DNA of 64,000 nt from Bacteroidota bacterium (GCA_023417065.1 JAEZGH010000042.1:1-64000), one strand, 5' to 3'; positions 16,273 through 25,529 are shown, counted from the stretch's first letter. Made by a program: numbers and translations. The notes: a model not told the origin generated them from the sequence alone.

Positions 16273-17687
16273 ACTTTGTTCAAATATTGATTCCGCAAGT
16301 CGTCTCTCAGCTGCTGTAGCGCACTGCTGATTCCGACTTTATACACGTGTGGGTTTTGGAATCTTTTATACTCAGGTGGAAGTAGTGCGAGTCGCTCGCA
16401 GGAATAAGCCGCGATTTCACTCAGTGACTTTTTGGGCTGGAGAATTTGTCCACCATCCATAACCAGCTTAAGAAGGGGCTCTTTCCTAAACCCTTTGAAT
16501 GTCATTGACTTTCCCGGCTCGATCGGATGGTGCATCATTTCAACATTGTCTTCATCTTCGAGTGCAATCACATCAGCACCGAAGAACATTCCTTCATTGT
16601 CGATTACACGAAACACCTGCTTCTTATGCGGAAGCGTCGTTTTACTCAGGCTTTCCGACAGCTTGATACGGGGCTTTCCGTTGGAGTAGCACAGTTTGTA
16701 AACGCCGTCAAGCGCAGCGTCTGGCTGTCCTGTGACGAGGTTTGTCCCAACACCAAACACATCAATCGGCGCTTCCTGTTCCAGCAAGCTTTTGATCACC
16801 CATTCATCAAGCTGGTTAGATGCGGCAATTTTCACATAGTCCAATCCTGCTGCGTCAAGCATTTTGCGCGCATGTCGTGACAAGTAAGCGAGGTCGCCGC
16901 TATCGAGGCGTATGCCGTCCAGTCGCTGTCCCCTGGCTTCCATTTCCTTCGCCACAATAATAGCATTCGGAACGCCACTCTTAAGCGTATCATAGGTATC
17001 TACGAGGAACACACAGTTCTCGGGTCGGCCTTCAGCAAACTTTCTGAATGCCGCGAGTTCATCACCGAAATGCTGGATGAACGAATGGCCCATCGTTCCC
17101 GAAGGGCGAATATCGAAGTCGCCGGCGGCCTTGACGTTACTGGTTGCCTGAAATCCTCCTATCGCGCAAGCACGTGAGGCGTGATAGCCGCCAAGTCCCT
17201 GAGCGCGGCGCAATCCGAAATCAAGAAGAACTCTGTCGCCCACAACCTGTTTCATACGCGCTGCTTTTGTAGCGATCAACGACTGAAAATTGACCAGGTT
17301 CAGGAGGACCGTTTCGATAAGCTGGGCTTCCAGAATATTGCCTTCGACACGTATAGCTGGAACGTTAGGAAAGATTATATCCCCTTCCTGCACTGCGTAG
17401 ATTTTCCCCGTAAACCTGAATCCAGCAAGGTGATCAACGTACTCCTTGTTAAGGCCAATACTTCGGAGATAGTCAAGATCTGCTTTACTAAATGAGAACT
17501 CACTGATTAGCTCGAGCACATCGTCGAGGCCGGCGAAGACCGTGTAACCGCCACCATAAGGCAGCTTGCGGAAGAAGTAATCAAAGGCTGCATCCTGTGT
17601 ATAGTCGCCGGTGAGATAATACACCTGGCCCATCGACAACTGATACAAATCGGTATAAGTTGGCGTTATATGTAGCTCCGGTTTCAA
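16269..17687 (-). CDS. pncB: nicotinate phosphoribosyltransferase
   Basis: 472 residues; converts nicotinate and PRPP to nicotinate mononucleotide. Family motifs: YTDLYQLSMGQVYYL at the start, LLDFGLRRAQGLGGYHASRACAIGGF-like region (conserved FGLRR substrate loop), GTMGHSFIQHFGDELAAF containing the active-site histidine, VDTYDT, IRLDSGDLAYLS and DVFGVGTNLVTG. The length matches the form seen in Gram-positives and Bacteroidota rather than the shorter E. coli PncB. Starts with TTG (17687), just before the conserved N-terminus. First gene of the pncB-pncA pair. Confidence 0.95.
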   Translation of the reverse strand: MKPELHITPTYTDLYQLSMGQVYYLTGDYTQDAAFDYFFRKLPYGGGYTVFAGLDDVLELISEFSFSKADLDYLRSIGLNKEYVDHLAGFRFTGKIYAVQEGDIIFPNVPAIRVEGNILEAQLIETVLLNLVNFQSLIATKAARMKQVVGDRVLLDFGLRRAQGLGGYHASRACAIGGFQATSNVKAAGDFDIRPSGTMGHSFIQHFGDELAAFRKFAEGRPENCVFLVDTYDTLKSGVPNAIIVAKEMEARGQRLDGIRLDSGDLAYLSRHARKMLDAAGLDYVKIAASNQLDEWVIKSLLEQEAPIDVFGVGTNLVTGQPDAALDGVYKLCYSNGKPRIKLSESLSKTTLPHKKQVFRVIDNEGMFFGADVIALEDEDNVEMMHHPIEPGKSMTFKGFRKEPLLKLVMDGGQILQPKKSLSEIAAYSCERLALLPPEYKRFQNPHVYKVGISSALQQLRDDLRNQYLNKV

Positions 17688-17746
17688 GATTGTCTGTCGT
17701 TGTGTTAAAGGTGAAGCCTGCGTTGTTCAGTAAATTTAATCTAACT

Positions 17747-19060
17747 CTACGGGTTTTCAGATTCATTTCCGCCGTGCCACAGAAATTTCTTCGATCCGGA
17801 CACTTTTTGTGCCTGGTAAATGCCGGTATGGCCACTGAAATAATAGGCCGTAAAACATGCCACTGCGTAGTAGAGCACATAGTCGGCGCCGAACAGTTCC
17901 ACCCCCATCAGCGTACACGCAACAGGAGTATTTGTGGCGCCGGCAAATACAGCTATAAATCCGAGTCCCGCGAAAAGATCAACGGGTGCCCCCAGTATCA
18001 CAGCAAGAGTGTTGCCGAGTGTGGCACCGATGAAGAACAATGGTGTGACCTCACCGCCTTTGAATCCCATCCCCAGCGTTACCGCCGTGAATACGATCTT
18101 CAAAAGCCAGCTACTCCAATGAGCTCCTCCTGTGTTGAAGGCACTTACAATTGAAACCCCATCAGGATCCGGCGACGTCACGCCAAGTCCAAGGTAATCG
18201 CGGGTACCAACGGCATAGGTAAGCGCAATGACAATCAGTCCCCCTGCGACCGGAATGAGCCACTTCATGGGTATTAGCTTTTGCGAATACAATTTTATCG
18301 AATGCGAGAGTGTTGCAAACAGGTAGCTCACCAATCCGAACGCTACTCCGGCGATAATTGCTTTTGCAAGCAGGCCTACATCGAATTGCAGAAATCCGAG
18401 GAAGGGTACATTGCCGTCAATGATTGAGATGTGATAGTGTGTATGATCAATGCCCCAGGCCGTGCAAACAAGATGACCAAATACGCTGGCGATGAAACAT
18501 GGCAGGAGCGCATCGTATTTAATTCTTCCGATAACCAACACTTCCAGCGCGAAGATTGCCCCTGTTACGGGCGTTCCGAAGACGGCACCAAACCCTGCTG
18601 CGATCCCGGTCATCAGCAGGATTCTCGTGTCGTGGCGGTTCAGCCTGAACAGCCGCGACAGCCAGTGCGCCATGCTCCCTCCAATCTGAACGGCGGTGCC
18701 TTCCCTTCCCGCAGATCCACCAAAGAGGTGCGTCATTACCGTCGTTACCAGAATAAGGGGTGCCATTCTTGCTGGTATTCCGCCACCGGGCTGATGGATT
18801 TCCTCCATGATGAGGTTGTTCCCCGCCTCTGCGTTCTTCCCTATGGCTTTGTAAAGGAAATGGATAAGCACACCAGCAACAGGTAACAAAAACAGAAGCC
18901 ATGGATGGTCCCAACGGACTTTGGTAACAACATCGAGAAGCCAGAGGAACAGCGCTACCAGCGAACCAGCTACGAGGGCAACAGGAATGCAAATGATCGT
19001 CCAGCGAACAAGATGACGCATCATTTTAATTTGCTCCAGCATACCTTCGGCAGGCGACAT
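17747..19060 (-). CDS. ClC-family chloride channel / antiporter
   Basis: 437 residues with about 10-12 membrane segments. Selectivity-filter motifs are present in ClC order: GGSAGREGTAVQIGGSMAHW (GxxGPE variant, here GREG), GAVFGTPVTGAIFALEVL, GMGFKGGEVTPLFFIGATLGN (GxFxP variant) and AVFAGATNTPVACTLMGVELFG. The N-terminal GSGIP motif is not obvious; PGGGIPARMAPLIL takes its place. The arrangement resembles the bacterial fluoride/voltage-gated ClC subfamily annotated as YfeO/EriC-like; the position after GxxG being R rather than P leaves transport specificity open. Confidence 0.9.
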   Translation of the reverse strand: MSPAEGMLEQIKMMRHLVRWTIICIPVALVAGSLVALFLWLLDVVTKVRWDHPWLLFLLPVAGVLIHFLYKAIGKNAEAGNNLIMEEIHQPGGGIPARMAPLILVTTVMTHLFGGSAGREGTAVQIGGSMAHWLSRLFRLNRHDTRILLMTGIAAGFGAVFGTPVTGAIFALEVLVIGRIKYDALLPCFIASVFGHLVCTAWGIDHTHYHISIIDGNVPFLGFLQFDVGLLAKAIIAGVAFGLVSYLFATLSHSIKLYSQKLIPMKWLIPVAGGLIVIALTYAVGTRDYLGLGVTSPDPDGVSIVSAFNTGGAHWSSWLLKIVFTAVTLGMGFKGGEVTPLFFIGATLGNTLAVILGAPVDLFAGLGFIAVFAGATNTPVACTLMGVELFGADYVLYYAVACFTAYYFSGHTGIYQAQKVSGSKKFLWHGGNESENP

Positions 19061-19114
19061 GCTTCAAATATATGAAAAGCAGCCGAATGCCGGACTGCTC
19101 CGTTGGCTGTGGAT

Positions 19115-19879
19115 TTATTCAGCCTTAAAAAACGGAATGACGGAGAAGAGACCAATCTGAAGCGTATGATTATTCTCAATCCTGTTCTTCGAGTCACTGT
19201 CCAGCGTGCGCAATTGCACCAACTGGTACAGGTAGCCTACCTCCAGTTTCATGTGTGGTGTCAACGTGAATCCGAGGGCGCCGTAGAGACGGTTTTGGTC
19301 GAACAGGTTGTATCCCACTTCTTTCCCAAAGTTCAGCATTACTTCATCATAAACAGCAAGAAACATCGGCTTTTCCCATTCTTTGGCAATGGGCAGCGTG
19401 AGTTTCGCCATATAGCGGAACCGGTTTTCATATCGACCGTTTTCCATTGTTCCCGTAGCAGGATTACCTAAAAACCGTTGCTCAAGTCTGTAGCGATGCG
19501 ACAGGTTAACATTTCCGATCTTCTGAGAAGTAAGAAATTGTTGCCATATGCGGTTTTCAGGAAAATCTCCGGCAACCGCAAATTCGCCGTAAGGGTATGT
19601 GCGGACGAATGCATATCCTAAAGTAAACCGATTTTTCGCGGGAGTATAGAAGTCAACGCCCCCGCGGAGGAGAAGCTGCTGATTCTCTGACAGGAATTCA
19701 TGACGTCGCCATTGAACCTCTGCGTGGATTCCCCATTTTTCAGAAACCTTGTGGTTGCCAAAATACATGAGCCAGGTATTGCTATTGGTTGTGTTTGAAC
19801 GGTTTCCTGATTGCGCGTTCGCAGCCAGGCATCCCGAGAGAACTAAAATACTAACGAAAAAAAAACGCTTCATCTTCAT
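19115..19879 (-). CDS. DUF2490 outer-membrane protein
   Basis: 254 residues from the ATG at 19879, which starts a good signal peptide (MKMKRFFFVSILVLSGCLAA, cleavage after NAQ). The mature part has the DUF2490 pattern: NTWLMYFGNHKVSEKWGIHAEVQWR, LLRGGVDFYTP, FTLGYAFVRTYPYGEF, RIWQQFLTSQKIGNVNLSHRYRLEQRF and alternating aromatic strands to a C-terminal phenylalanine-containing strand, so a small beta-barrel. Function unknown. The region upstream (19880-20203) is shared with ric on the other strand. Confidence 0.85.
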   Translation of the reverse strand: MKMKRFFFVSILVLSGCLAANAQSGNRSNTTNSNTWLMYFGNHKVSEKWGIHAEVQWRRHEFLSENQQLLLRGGVDFYTPAKNRFTLGYAFVRTYPYGEFAVAGDFPENRIWQQFLTSQKIGNVNLSHRYRLEQRFLGNPATGTMENGRYENRFRYMAKLTLPIAKEWEKPMFLAVYDEVMLNFGKEVGYNLFDQNRLYGALGFTLTPHMKLEVGYLYQLVQLRTLDSDSKNRIENNHTLQIGLFSVIPFFKAE

Positions 19880-20065
19880 AACCCATTTATTCGAGGGCAA
19901 ACATAGACACAGTTTGTCAAAGACATCCCTCCGTTCACAAAAAAGTTCATGCCTTCGGGGTCACCCAATTAAATCCGGGCTTAAACAGTTAGCAGCTATT
20001 CATCAGATTCATAGCTGAATTGATAAATTTTCAGACTTCGATGATAAACCCCGACAGTCGCGTAA

Positions 20066-20077
20066 TGACAAAAATCA
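20066..20077 (+). promoter_or_regulatory. weak FNR-like half-palindrome upstream of ric
   Basis: TGACaaaaATCA, an imperfect TGAtnnnnATCA. The identical 12-mer recurs at 22839-22850 upstream of the Crp/Fnr gene. It lies 77 bases upstream of the stronger site at 20143-20159. Confidence 0.35.
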
Positions 20078-20142
20078 CTTATTCTGAAAATTTCCATAGT
20101 CACCAAAAGTGGCAATGTTTTAGAAAATTGAGCCGCGTTCCC

Positions 20143-20159
20143 TATGACCGGAATCATAC
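20143..20159 (+). promoter_or_regulatory. FNR-like operator of the ric-nrdJ operon
   Basis: TATGACcggaATCATAc, one mismatch from the extended palindrome GTATGATnnnnATCATAC found upstream of two other genes in the region. Its centre is about 30 bases before TAGATTTA (20180-20187), a near match to the -7 element TAnnTTTG, and the site ends 44 bases before the ric ATG, which is class II activator geometry. The likely binder is the Crp/Fnr protein encoded at 22910. Confidence 0.65.
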
Positions 20160-20203
20160 GGTGCTTTTTTGTCGCGCCGTAGATTTAAGCTTTCCACAAG
20201 TTT

Positions 20204-20923
20204 ATGAGTATAGATTCTCCGTCCGAAATCGAGCATCTCTCCATCGCCGATGTCGCATTAAATTATCCGCAGGCCATCCGAATTCTCAATCGTTATGGAC
20301 TCGACTACTCCTGCAACGGAAAGATTTCTTTTGTTGAAGCGTGTGAAGTCCAAAATCTCAACCCATATCACGTGTGGCAGGAGATTGAGGACGAGATCCG
20401 GATGACGGGGCGCAACCGTCGCCGAGAATTCGGAAGCTGGGAAACCGACCTTTTGATTGATTTCATTCTGCAGCATCACCACGAATATCTGCGGCTGACC
20501 ATTCCCCAAATCCGGGAACTACTCAACACGGTTTGCATTCACCACAGCGATGATTCTCCTGTGCAGGAAATCAAGGAGCATTTCGAAGTGGTAGCCGACG
20601 ATCTGCTTGGGCACCTTTCCCGTGAGGAGAATGTTCTGTTTCCAGCGCTGCGAAGACTTAGCAGACCCCTGCTTCCGCAGACACCAATATTAAGTGACCT
20701 GCAAAAAGCAATTTCATCTACAAAGGACAGGTTTCATCGCGCGGGTGATTCCATCAGGGCGATTCGCAGGCTCGCCAATGATTACGCAGCACCTGCGAAG
20801 GCGTGTCCGACCTTTCAACTACTCTACCGGCTCCTGGAGGAATTTGAATACGATGTAATGCAGCACATACATCTGGAAAACAATATCCTCTTCCCGAAAG
20901 CCGCGCAGGCAAGTGATAATTAA
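20204..20923 (+). CDS. ric: iron-sulfur cluster repair di-iron protein (RIC/ScdA/YtfE)
   Basis: 239 residues, normal for the family, which repairs NO- or peroxide-damaged Fe-S clusters. N-terminal ScdA_N domain (residues 10-60: LSIADVALNYPQAIRILNRYGLDYSCNGK with the conserved cysteine) and a hemerythrin-like domain with iron ligands in HHHEYLR, HFEVVADDLLGHLSREENVLFP, FHRAGDS and HIHLENNILFP. It lies downstream of an FNR-like palindrome and 26 bases upstream of nrdJ, consistent with a nitrosative-stress operon. Confidence 0.96.
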   Translation: MSIDSPSEIEHLSIADVALNYPQAIRILNRYGLDYSCNGKISFVEACEVQNLNPYHVWQEIEDEIRMTGRNRRREFGSWETDLLIDFILQHHHEYLRLTIPQIRELLNTVCIHHSDDSPVQEIKEHFEVVADDLLGHLSREENVLFPALRRLSRPLLPQTPILSDLQKAISSTKDRFHRAGDSIRAIRRLANDYAAPAKACPTFQLLYRLLEEFEYDVMQHIHLENNILFPKAAQASDN

Positions 20924-20949
20924 CCTTTAACATCTAAACAGAAAGACCT

Positions 20950-22800
20950 ATGCAGTTGAACCAGGAAATTCTAAGTAATCTCATCGTTTACATGAAGTAC
21001 GCGCGATATCTTCCGGAGCTGAATCGCAGAGAGACGTGGCCGGAAATATGCAGCCGATACGAAGACATGATGGTTGAGAAGTATCCCCATCTAAAGGTAG
21101 ACATCAATTACTGGATGAAGTTTGTCTATGACCGGAAGGTGTTGCCTTCGATGCGGGCTATGCAATTTGCAGGCACCGCAATCAAGCGGAATAACAGCAG
21201 GATTTACAACTGTGCATATCTCCCTATCGATGATATCAGAGCATTTTCAGAAACGCTTTTTCTGCTTCTGGGCGGAACTGGCGTTGGATACTCCGTACAA
21301 TACCATCACGTTGAAAAACTTCCGCCGATAAAAAAGGCTGAGAAGTCAAAGAAGTTCCTCATTGGCGACAGCCTTGAAGGCTGGGCCGACGCAGTGAAGG
21401 TTTTGCTCAAAGCATACTTCGGGTTCAGCAAGTATATGCCGGTGTTCGACTACTCGGATATTCGGCCGAAAGGCGCCAGGCTGGTAACAGCAGGTGGCAA
21501 AGCCCCGGGGCCGGAACCCTTGAAAATCTGCATCGCCCACGTACAGGCTATACTCGACAGAAAGGCCGAAGGCGAAAAGCTCACGCCACTGGAATGCCAT
21601 GATATGCTTTGCCATCTTGCCAATGCAGTACTGGCGGGTGGTATACGACGAAGTGCGATGATTGCACTGTTTTCCGCCACAGATGACGAAATGCTCACCT
21701 GTAAATTCGGCAAGTGGTGGGAGCTGAACGAGCAACGCGGTCGCGCAAACAACTCAGTTGTACTTCCCCGTGACACGACTACACGTGAAGAGTTCTTTGC
21801 CCTCTGGAAAAAGATTGAATTCTCGGGGTCAGGTGAACCTGGCTTCTACTTTACAAATGACGTTGACTGGGGCACCAATCCATGTTGCGAGATCGCCCTT
21901 CGTCCTTTCCAGTTCTGCAACTTATGTGAGGTGAACGTATCAGATATTGACAGTCAGGAAGAACTCAACGAACGCGCCAAGGCAGCTGCGTTTCTTGGCA
22001 CGCTGCAGGCAGGATTTACAAACTTCCACTACCTCCGTGAAGTATGGCAGGAAACAACGGAAAACGACGCGCTCATTGGTGTCGGCATGACCGGTATTGC
22101 AAGCGGGAGGATACAGAATTATGATTTGAAGGAAGCTGCCGATGAAGTCAAGCAAATGAACCTCGACACATCCGCCAAGATTGGAATTCAATTCGCGGCG
22201 CGCTGCACAACGATCAAACCCTCAGGTACGACGTCACTGGTACTGGGAACGTCTTCCGGCATTCACGCATGGCATAACTCGTATTACCTGCGCAGGGTGC
22301 GAATCGGAAAGAATGAAGCGCTGTATGAGTATCTTCGGATAAACCATCCGGAGTTACTTGAGGAAGATATGCTGAACAGCAAACAAGCCATTATCTGCAT
22401 TCCGCAACAAGCTCCGGAAGGAAGTATTCTTCGGACGGAAGACGTGATGGATTTGCTGGAGCGGATTCGCAGGTTCAACGTTGAATGGGTTCGTCATGGT
22501 TTTCGCCGCGGCAGCAACGCCAACAACGTTTCGGCTACCGTATCGATTCAGGAAGGCGAATGGGAACGTGTCGGCGAGTGGATGTGGGAGAACAAAGCTT
22601 CGTACAACGGACTCAGTGTGCTGCCATTTGACAATGGAAGCTACAAGCAGGCTCCGTACGAGGATATCACACGAGAAACGTTTATGAAGCTGGAGCAGAG
22701 CCTGAAAGCGATCGCCCTTGAGAACATCTACGAAACCGACGACGAAACCGACCACAAGGCGGAAGCTGCGTGCGCCGGCGGTGCATGTGCTATCGTATAA
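20950..22800 (+). CDS. nrdJ: adenosylcobalamin-dependent (class II) ribonucleotide reductase
   Basis: 616 residues. Reduces ribonucleotides using a cobalamin-derived radical, so works with or without oxygen. Visible features: substrate-site NCAY near residue 97, GGTGVGYSVQ loop, NPCCEIALRPFQFCNL near residue 310 (radical and redox cysteines), TIKPSGTTSLVLG phosphate-binding loop, and the C-terminal redox pair CAGGAC near residues 609-614. Shorter than Lactobacillus RTPR (about 740). Follows ric by 26 bases, so its expression probably follows the same FNR-like operator; a B12-dependent enzyme co-regulated with nitrosative-stress repair makes sense because class I enzymes need oxygen and are NO-sensitive. 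Confidence 0.92.
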   Translation: MQLNQEILSNLIVYMKYARYLPELNRRETWPEICSRYEDMMVEKYPHLKVDINYWMKFVYDRKVLPSMRAMQFAGTAIKRNNSRIYNCAYLPIDDIRAFSETLFLLLGGTGVGYSVQYHHVEKLPPIKKAEKSKKFLIGDSLEGWADAVKVLLKAYFGFSKYMPVFDYSDIRPKGARLVTAGGKAPGPEPLKICIAHVQAILDRKAEGEKLTPLECHDMLCHLANAVLAGGIRRSAMIALFSATDDEMLTCKFGKWWELNEQRGRANNSVVLPRDTTTREEFFALWKKIEFSGSGEPGFYFTNDVDWGTNPCCEIALRPFQFCNLCEVNVSDIDSQEELNERAKAAAFLGTLQAGFTNFHYLREVWQETTENDALIGVGMTGIASGRIQNYDLKEAADEVKQMNLDTSAKIGIQFAARCTTIKPSGTTSLVLGTSSGIHAWHNSYYLRRVRIGKNEALYEYLRINHPELLEEDMLNSKQAIICIPQQAPEGSILRTEDVMDLLERIRRFNVEWVRHGFRRGSNANNVSATVSIQEGEWERVGEWMWENKASYNGLSVLPFDNGSYKQAPYEDITRETFMKLEQSLKAIALENIYETDDETDHKAEAACAGGACAIV

Positions 22801-22838
22801 CTGAAAGAATACCGACAATATCGGGGGAAGGTCTTTTC

Positions 22839-22850
22839 TGACAAAAATCA
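22839..22850 (+). promoter_or_regulatory. possible autoregulatory FNR-like site
   Basis: TGACaaaaATCA, 59 bases upstream of the crp/fnr start. The nearest -7-like element, TACTTTCG (22886-22893), is about 41 bases from the centre, further than for the other sites, so support is weaker. Confidence 0.35.
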
Positions 22851-22909
22851 GCTGACGCATCAGGTCTCGCGGAGATGTATTTTCCTACTTTCGTAGAAAC
22901 GTCATCGCC

Positions 22910-23521
22910 ATGATACCTGTATCGCTGCTGGAACACTACAAGGCCAGACTTGTTACCGTCAGAAAAGACCAAACCGTTATTGATGAAGGTGAATCGGCCC
23001 AGGATTTCCTCCAGGTCGCCGAGGGACAAATCAAGATGTACATCATGAACCCTGACGGTCAGGAGTTCGTGCAGGGCATCTTTTCTGCGGGCGAAAGTTT
23101 TGGCGAGCCTGCCTTGATTGGAGGCTTCCCTTACCCCAGCAGCGCTGCGGCTGTAACCGACTCAAAAATATGGCGTCTTCCGAAGCCAGAGTTCCTGCAA
23201 CTGCTGAAGGAAAACTTCGACCTTCACCTGAAACTCAGCCAGGTGCTGTGCAAAAGACTTCAGTACAAGTCCATGATCCTCACGGAAGTTTCCTCATACG
23301 ATCCCGAACACAGAATCACCACGTTACTGCAATACCTCAAATCAAAGGAACAGCGTGTCAGTCAGGCGCCGCAGGATAAAAAATCAAAAATGATCATCCC
23401 GTTTACCCGTCAGCAACTTGCCGACATGACGGGGCTGCGGGTTGAAACAGTGATCCGAACGGTCAAAAAAATGGAAAAGGAAGGCAAGTTATCCCTTGAA
23501 GGTCATAAGATTCGTATCTGA
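22910..23521 (+). CDS. Crp/Fnr-family transcriptional regulator
   Basis: 203 residues: N-terminal cyclic-nucleotide-binding-type beta-barrel (VIDEGESAQDFLQVAEGQIKMYIMN, GESFGEPALIGGFPYPSSAAA), dimerisation helix (LLKENFDLHLKLSQVL) and C-terminal winged helix with TRQQLADMTGLRVETVIRTVKKME as recognition region. No cysteine cluster at the N-terminus, so not an Fe-S FNR; more like heme- or metabolite-sensing DNR/NnrR-type members. Its position between nrdJ and the seven-cysteine protein, amid FNR-like palindromes, makes it the prime candidate regulator of the whole 20-38 kb region (inference). Confidence 0.93.
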   Translation: MIPVSLLEHYKARLVTVRKDQTVIDEGESAQDFLQVAEGQIKMYIMNPDGQEFVQGIFSAGESFGEPALIGGFPYPSSAAAVTDSKIWRLPKPEFLQLLKENFDLHLKLSQVLCKRLQYKSMILTEVSSYDPEHRITTLLQYLKSKEQRVSQAPQDKKSKMIIPFTRQQLADMTGLRVETVIRTVKKMEKEGKLSLEGHKIRI

Positions 23522-23574
23522 CCCTCCTATTGCTTTCAGGAGCTGACTTTCGAAATGACATCTGTTTTTGGATG

Positions 23575-23592
23575 GTATGATGTTGATCATAC
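23575..23592 (+). promoter_or_regulatory. FNR-like operator of the seven-cysteine gene
   Basis: GTATGATgttgATCATAC, a perfect 7+7 inverted repeat. A perfect -7 element TACCTTTG (23614-23621) begins about 30 bases from its centre, as for a class II activator, and the gene starts 48 bases after that. The half-sites are identical to those upstream of the fasciclin gene. Confidence 0.75.
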
Positions 23593-23669
23593 TGTCAGGC
23601 ATTTCTTCGCCGTTACCTTTGGGAACACCCCGTTGTGCTTTCCTTACAACCGATAAAAACAGACATCTA

Positions 23670-25466
23670 ATGATTTCCTCAAACCACAGCTTCTATATTC
23701 CCGTGATGGGACTGGCATTTACAATCGATTCACCCGTAAAAGTGGCGCGTTTCGGTATTTCGTCAGTAGTGTCCATTACGGAAGATCGCCTTTTGGAAAC
23801 CATGCGCAAGCATTACTACACCATGATTGGCGAGCCTTTTAAACCAATTTCACCAAAAGACCCGGACTTTCGTGCAAAGCGTGTGACCGACTATCTCAAT
23901 CTGCTTAACCGGATGGTTAATGATCAGGTTGAAAAAATGAAAGCATCCGCATTTAAGGCTGGCTCCGATCTCGTCAAGTATTTCGAGATGCTTCCCGATG
24001 ACAGCAAACTCAAACAACTTTATCTCCGCATGACAGAAACGCACAGTGGCTCGGAGAAAGAGTCACTGCAGATTTTCCTGCGCAGTCAGGTCAAGCCCGG
24101 AAGCATCGACGTGAACATCATGACGAAGCTCGACAAGCCGGCGTATGACCACAACGGACAGGAAATTCCTGAAAACTCAGACGCCCTCTCAGCACTTCGC
24201 GGCTACGCGATGAGTGATCTTACAAATTCGTCGATAATATTTTCGGCGGGTATGAACCCCAAACTTTTCAACTACATCGACAAGTTTCCGGTTTTCGAGC
24301 CCACAGACTGGGGACAATTCAAGAAACACATTGTCATAAAGGTTAGTGATTTCAGGTCGGCCCTTGTTCAGGGAAAAATTCTTGCCAAGAAAGGCATCTG
24401 GGTCAGTGAGTTCAGAATTGAGTCAGGGCTGAATTGCGGCGGACACGCTTTTGCTACAGATGGATACCTGATGGGGCCGATCCTTCAGGAATTCAAGGAC
24501 AAGCGCGAGGAGTTGCTTTACGAGTTGCATGAAATTTACAACCGCGCCTCGGAAGGTAAGAAAAAACCTCTCTTCACTCGGCCACATCCGCAGCGAATCA
24601 CATTCCAGGGTGGCATTGGTACCGCTGAAGAAGATTTGCTCCTCCGAACGTATTATCAGCTGGATGCAACAGGCTGGGGTACTCCTTTTCTGCTTTGTCC
24701 GGAAGCAACAACAGTCGACAAGGAAACCCTTCACCAATTGCAGAAAGCGACAAAAGACGATGTTGTGCTGAGCAAAAATTCACCGCTGGGTGTCAGGTTC
24801 CATTACCTTAAGGGAAATTCAGGTGAAGTCGAAAAAGAAAAACGGGTGAAGAGTGGACGTCCAGGAAGCCCTTGTACGGAAAAGCACCTGGTGAATAACA
24901 CCGAATTCACGTCAGAGCCAATTTGTACAGCATCAAAAAAATATCAGGCATTAAAGGTTGAACAGTTGAAGAGCATGCTGCTTCCGGAGGAGGAACTCGA
25001 CCGAAAACTGAAAGATGTATACGCCAAAGAGTGTCTTTGCGTCGGACTCAGCAATTCGGCAAGCCTTGTATACAACGTACCATTTGTGAAGAAGCTTACG
25101 AGTGTAACGATATGTCCAGGCCCGAACATTGCAAACTTCTCCAAGGTCGTCACGCTTCGCAACATGGTCGATCACATTTACGGAAGATTAAACATCATGA
25201 CGAACAACATGCGACCTCACGTGTTTATCAACGAACTGAACATTTACGTGGCCTACTTCCGCGAACAGGTTGAAGAACAACTCGCCGATGTAAAACAAGT
25301 TGCCTTTAACCAGAAATTCGGAAGGAAGCTGCTCGAGGGAATTGCCTACTACAGAAGTATTGAACAGGCGATAAGACACAGCAGCATAGCTGACGCCCTT
25401 CACGCAGCCGAGACTGAGATCACCGGTTTACTGAATCGCCTTTCGCCCACACCGGCTGTCGTATAA
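23670..25466 (+). CDS. uncharacterised conserved cysteine-rich protein in FNR-like regulon
   Basis: 598 residues from the ATG at 23670; the frame is open upstream, but the operator and -7 element lie there. I do not recognise a characterised family. The N-terminus (YIPVMGLAFTIDSPVKVARF then GISSVVSI) and glycine motifs (LNCGGHAFATDG, ITFQGGIGTAEE) recall FMN-binding TIM barrels of the nitronate monooxygenase/glutamate synthase type. Seven cysteines at 256, 343, 402, 419, 455, 457 and 482 sit in conserved-looking motifs (GRPGSPCTEK, EPICTASKKY, ECLCVGL, TICPGPN), so an iron-sulfur cluster is plausible. No signal peptide or membrane segment: cytoplasmic. Context suggests a redox or N-oxide stress role (inference). 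Confidence 0.85.
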   Translation: MISSNHSFYIPVMGLAFTIDSPVKVARFGISSVVSITEDRLLETMRKHYYTMIGEPFKPISPKDPDFRAKRVTDYLNLLNRMVNDQVEKMKASAFKAGSDLVKYFEMLPDDSKLKQLYLRMTETHSGSEKESLQIFLRSQVKPGSIDVNIMTKLDKPAYDHNGQEIPENSDALSALRGYAMSDLTNSSIIFSAGMNPKLFNYIDKFPVFEPTDWGQFKKHIVIKVSDFRSALVQGKILAKKGIWVSEFRIESGLNCGGHAFATDGYLMGPILQEFKDKREELLYELHEIYNRASEGKKKPLFTRPHPQRITFQGGIGTAEEDLLLRTYYQLDATGWGTPFLLCPEATTVDKETLHQLQKATKDDVVLSKNSPLGVRFHYLKGNSGEVEKEKRVKSGRPGSPCTEKHLVNNTEFTSEPICTASKKYQALKVEQLKSMLLPEEELDRKLKDVYAKECLCVGLSNSASLVYNVPFVKKLTSVTICPGPNIANFSKVVTLRNMVDHIYGRLNIMTNNMRPHVFINELNIYVAYFREQVEEQLADVKQVAFNQKFGRKLLEGIAYYRSIEQAIRHSSIADALHAAETEITGLLNRLSPTPAVV

Positions 25467-25488
25467 GAAACTACTAATAAGGATGTTT

Positions 25489-25525
25489 GGCGGCGCCACA
25501 GGAATGATCTGGTGTGCGCCGCTTT
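25489..25525. terminator. terminator between convergent genes
   Basis: GGCGGCGCCAC pairs imperfectly with GTGTGCGCCGC and is followed by TTTCTTTT; lies between the seven-cysteine gene (plus) and queD (minus). Confidence 0.6.
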
Positions 25526-25529
25526 CTTT

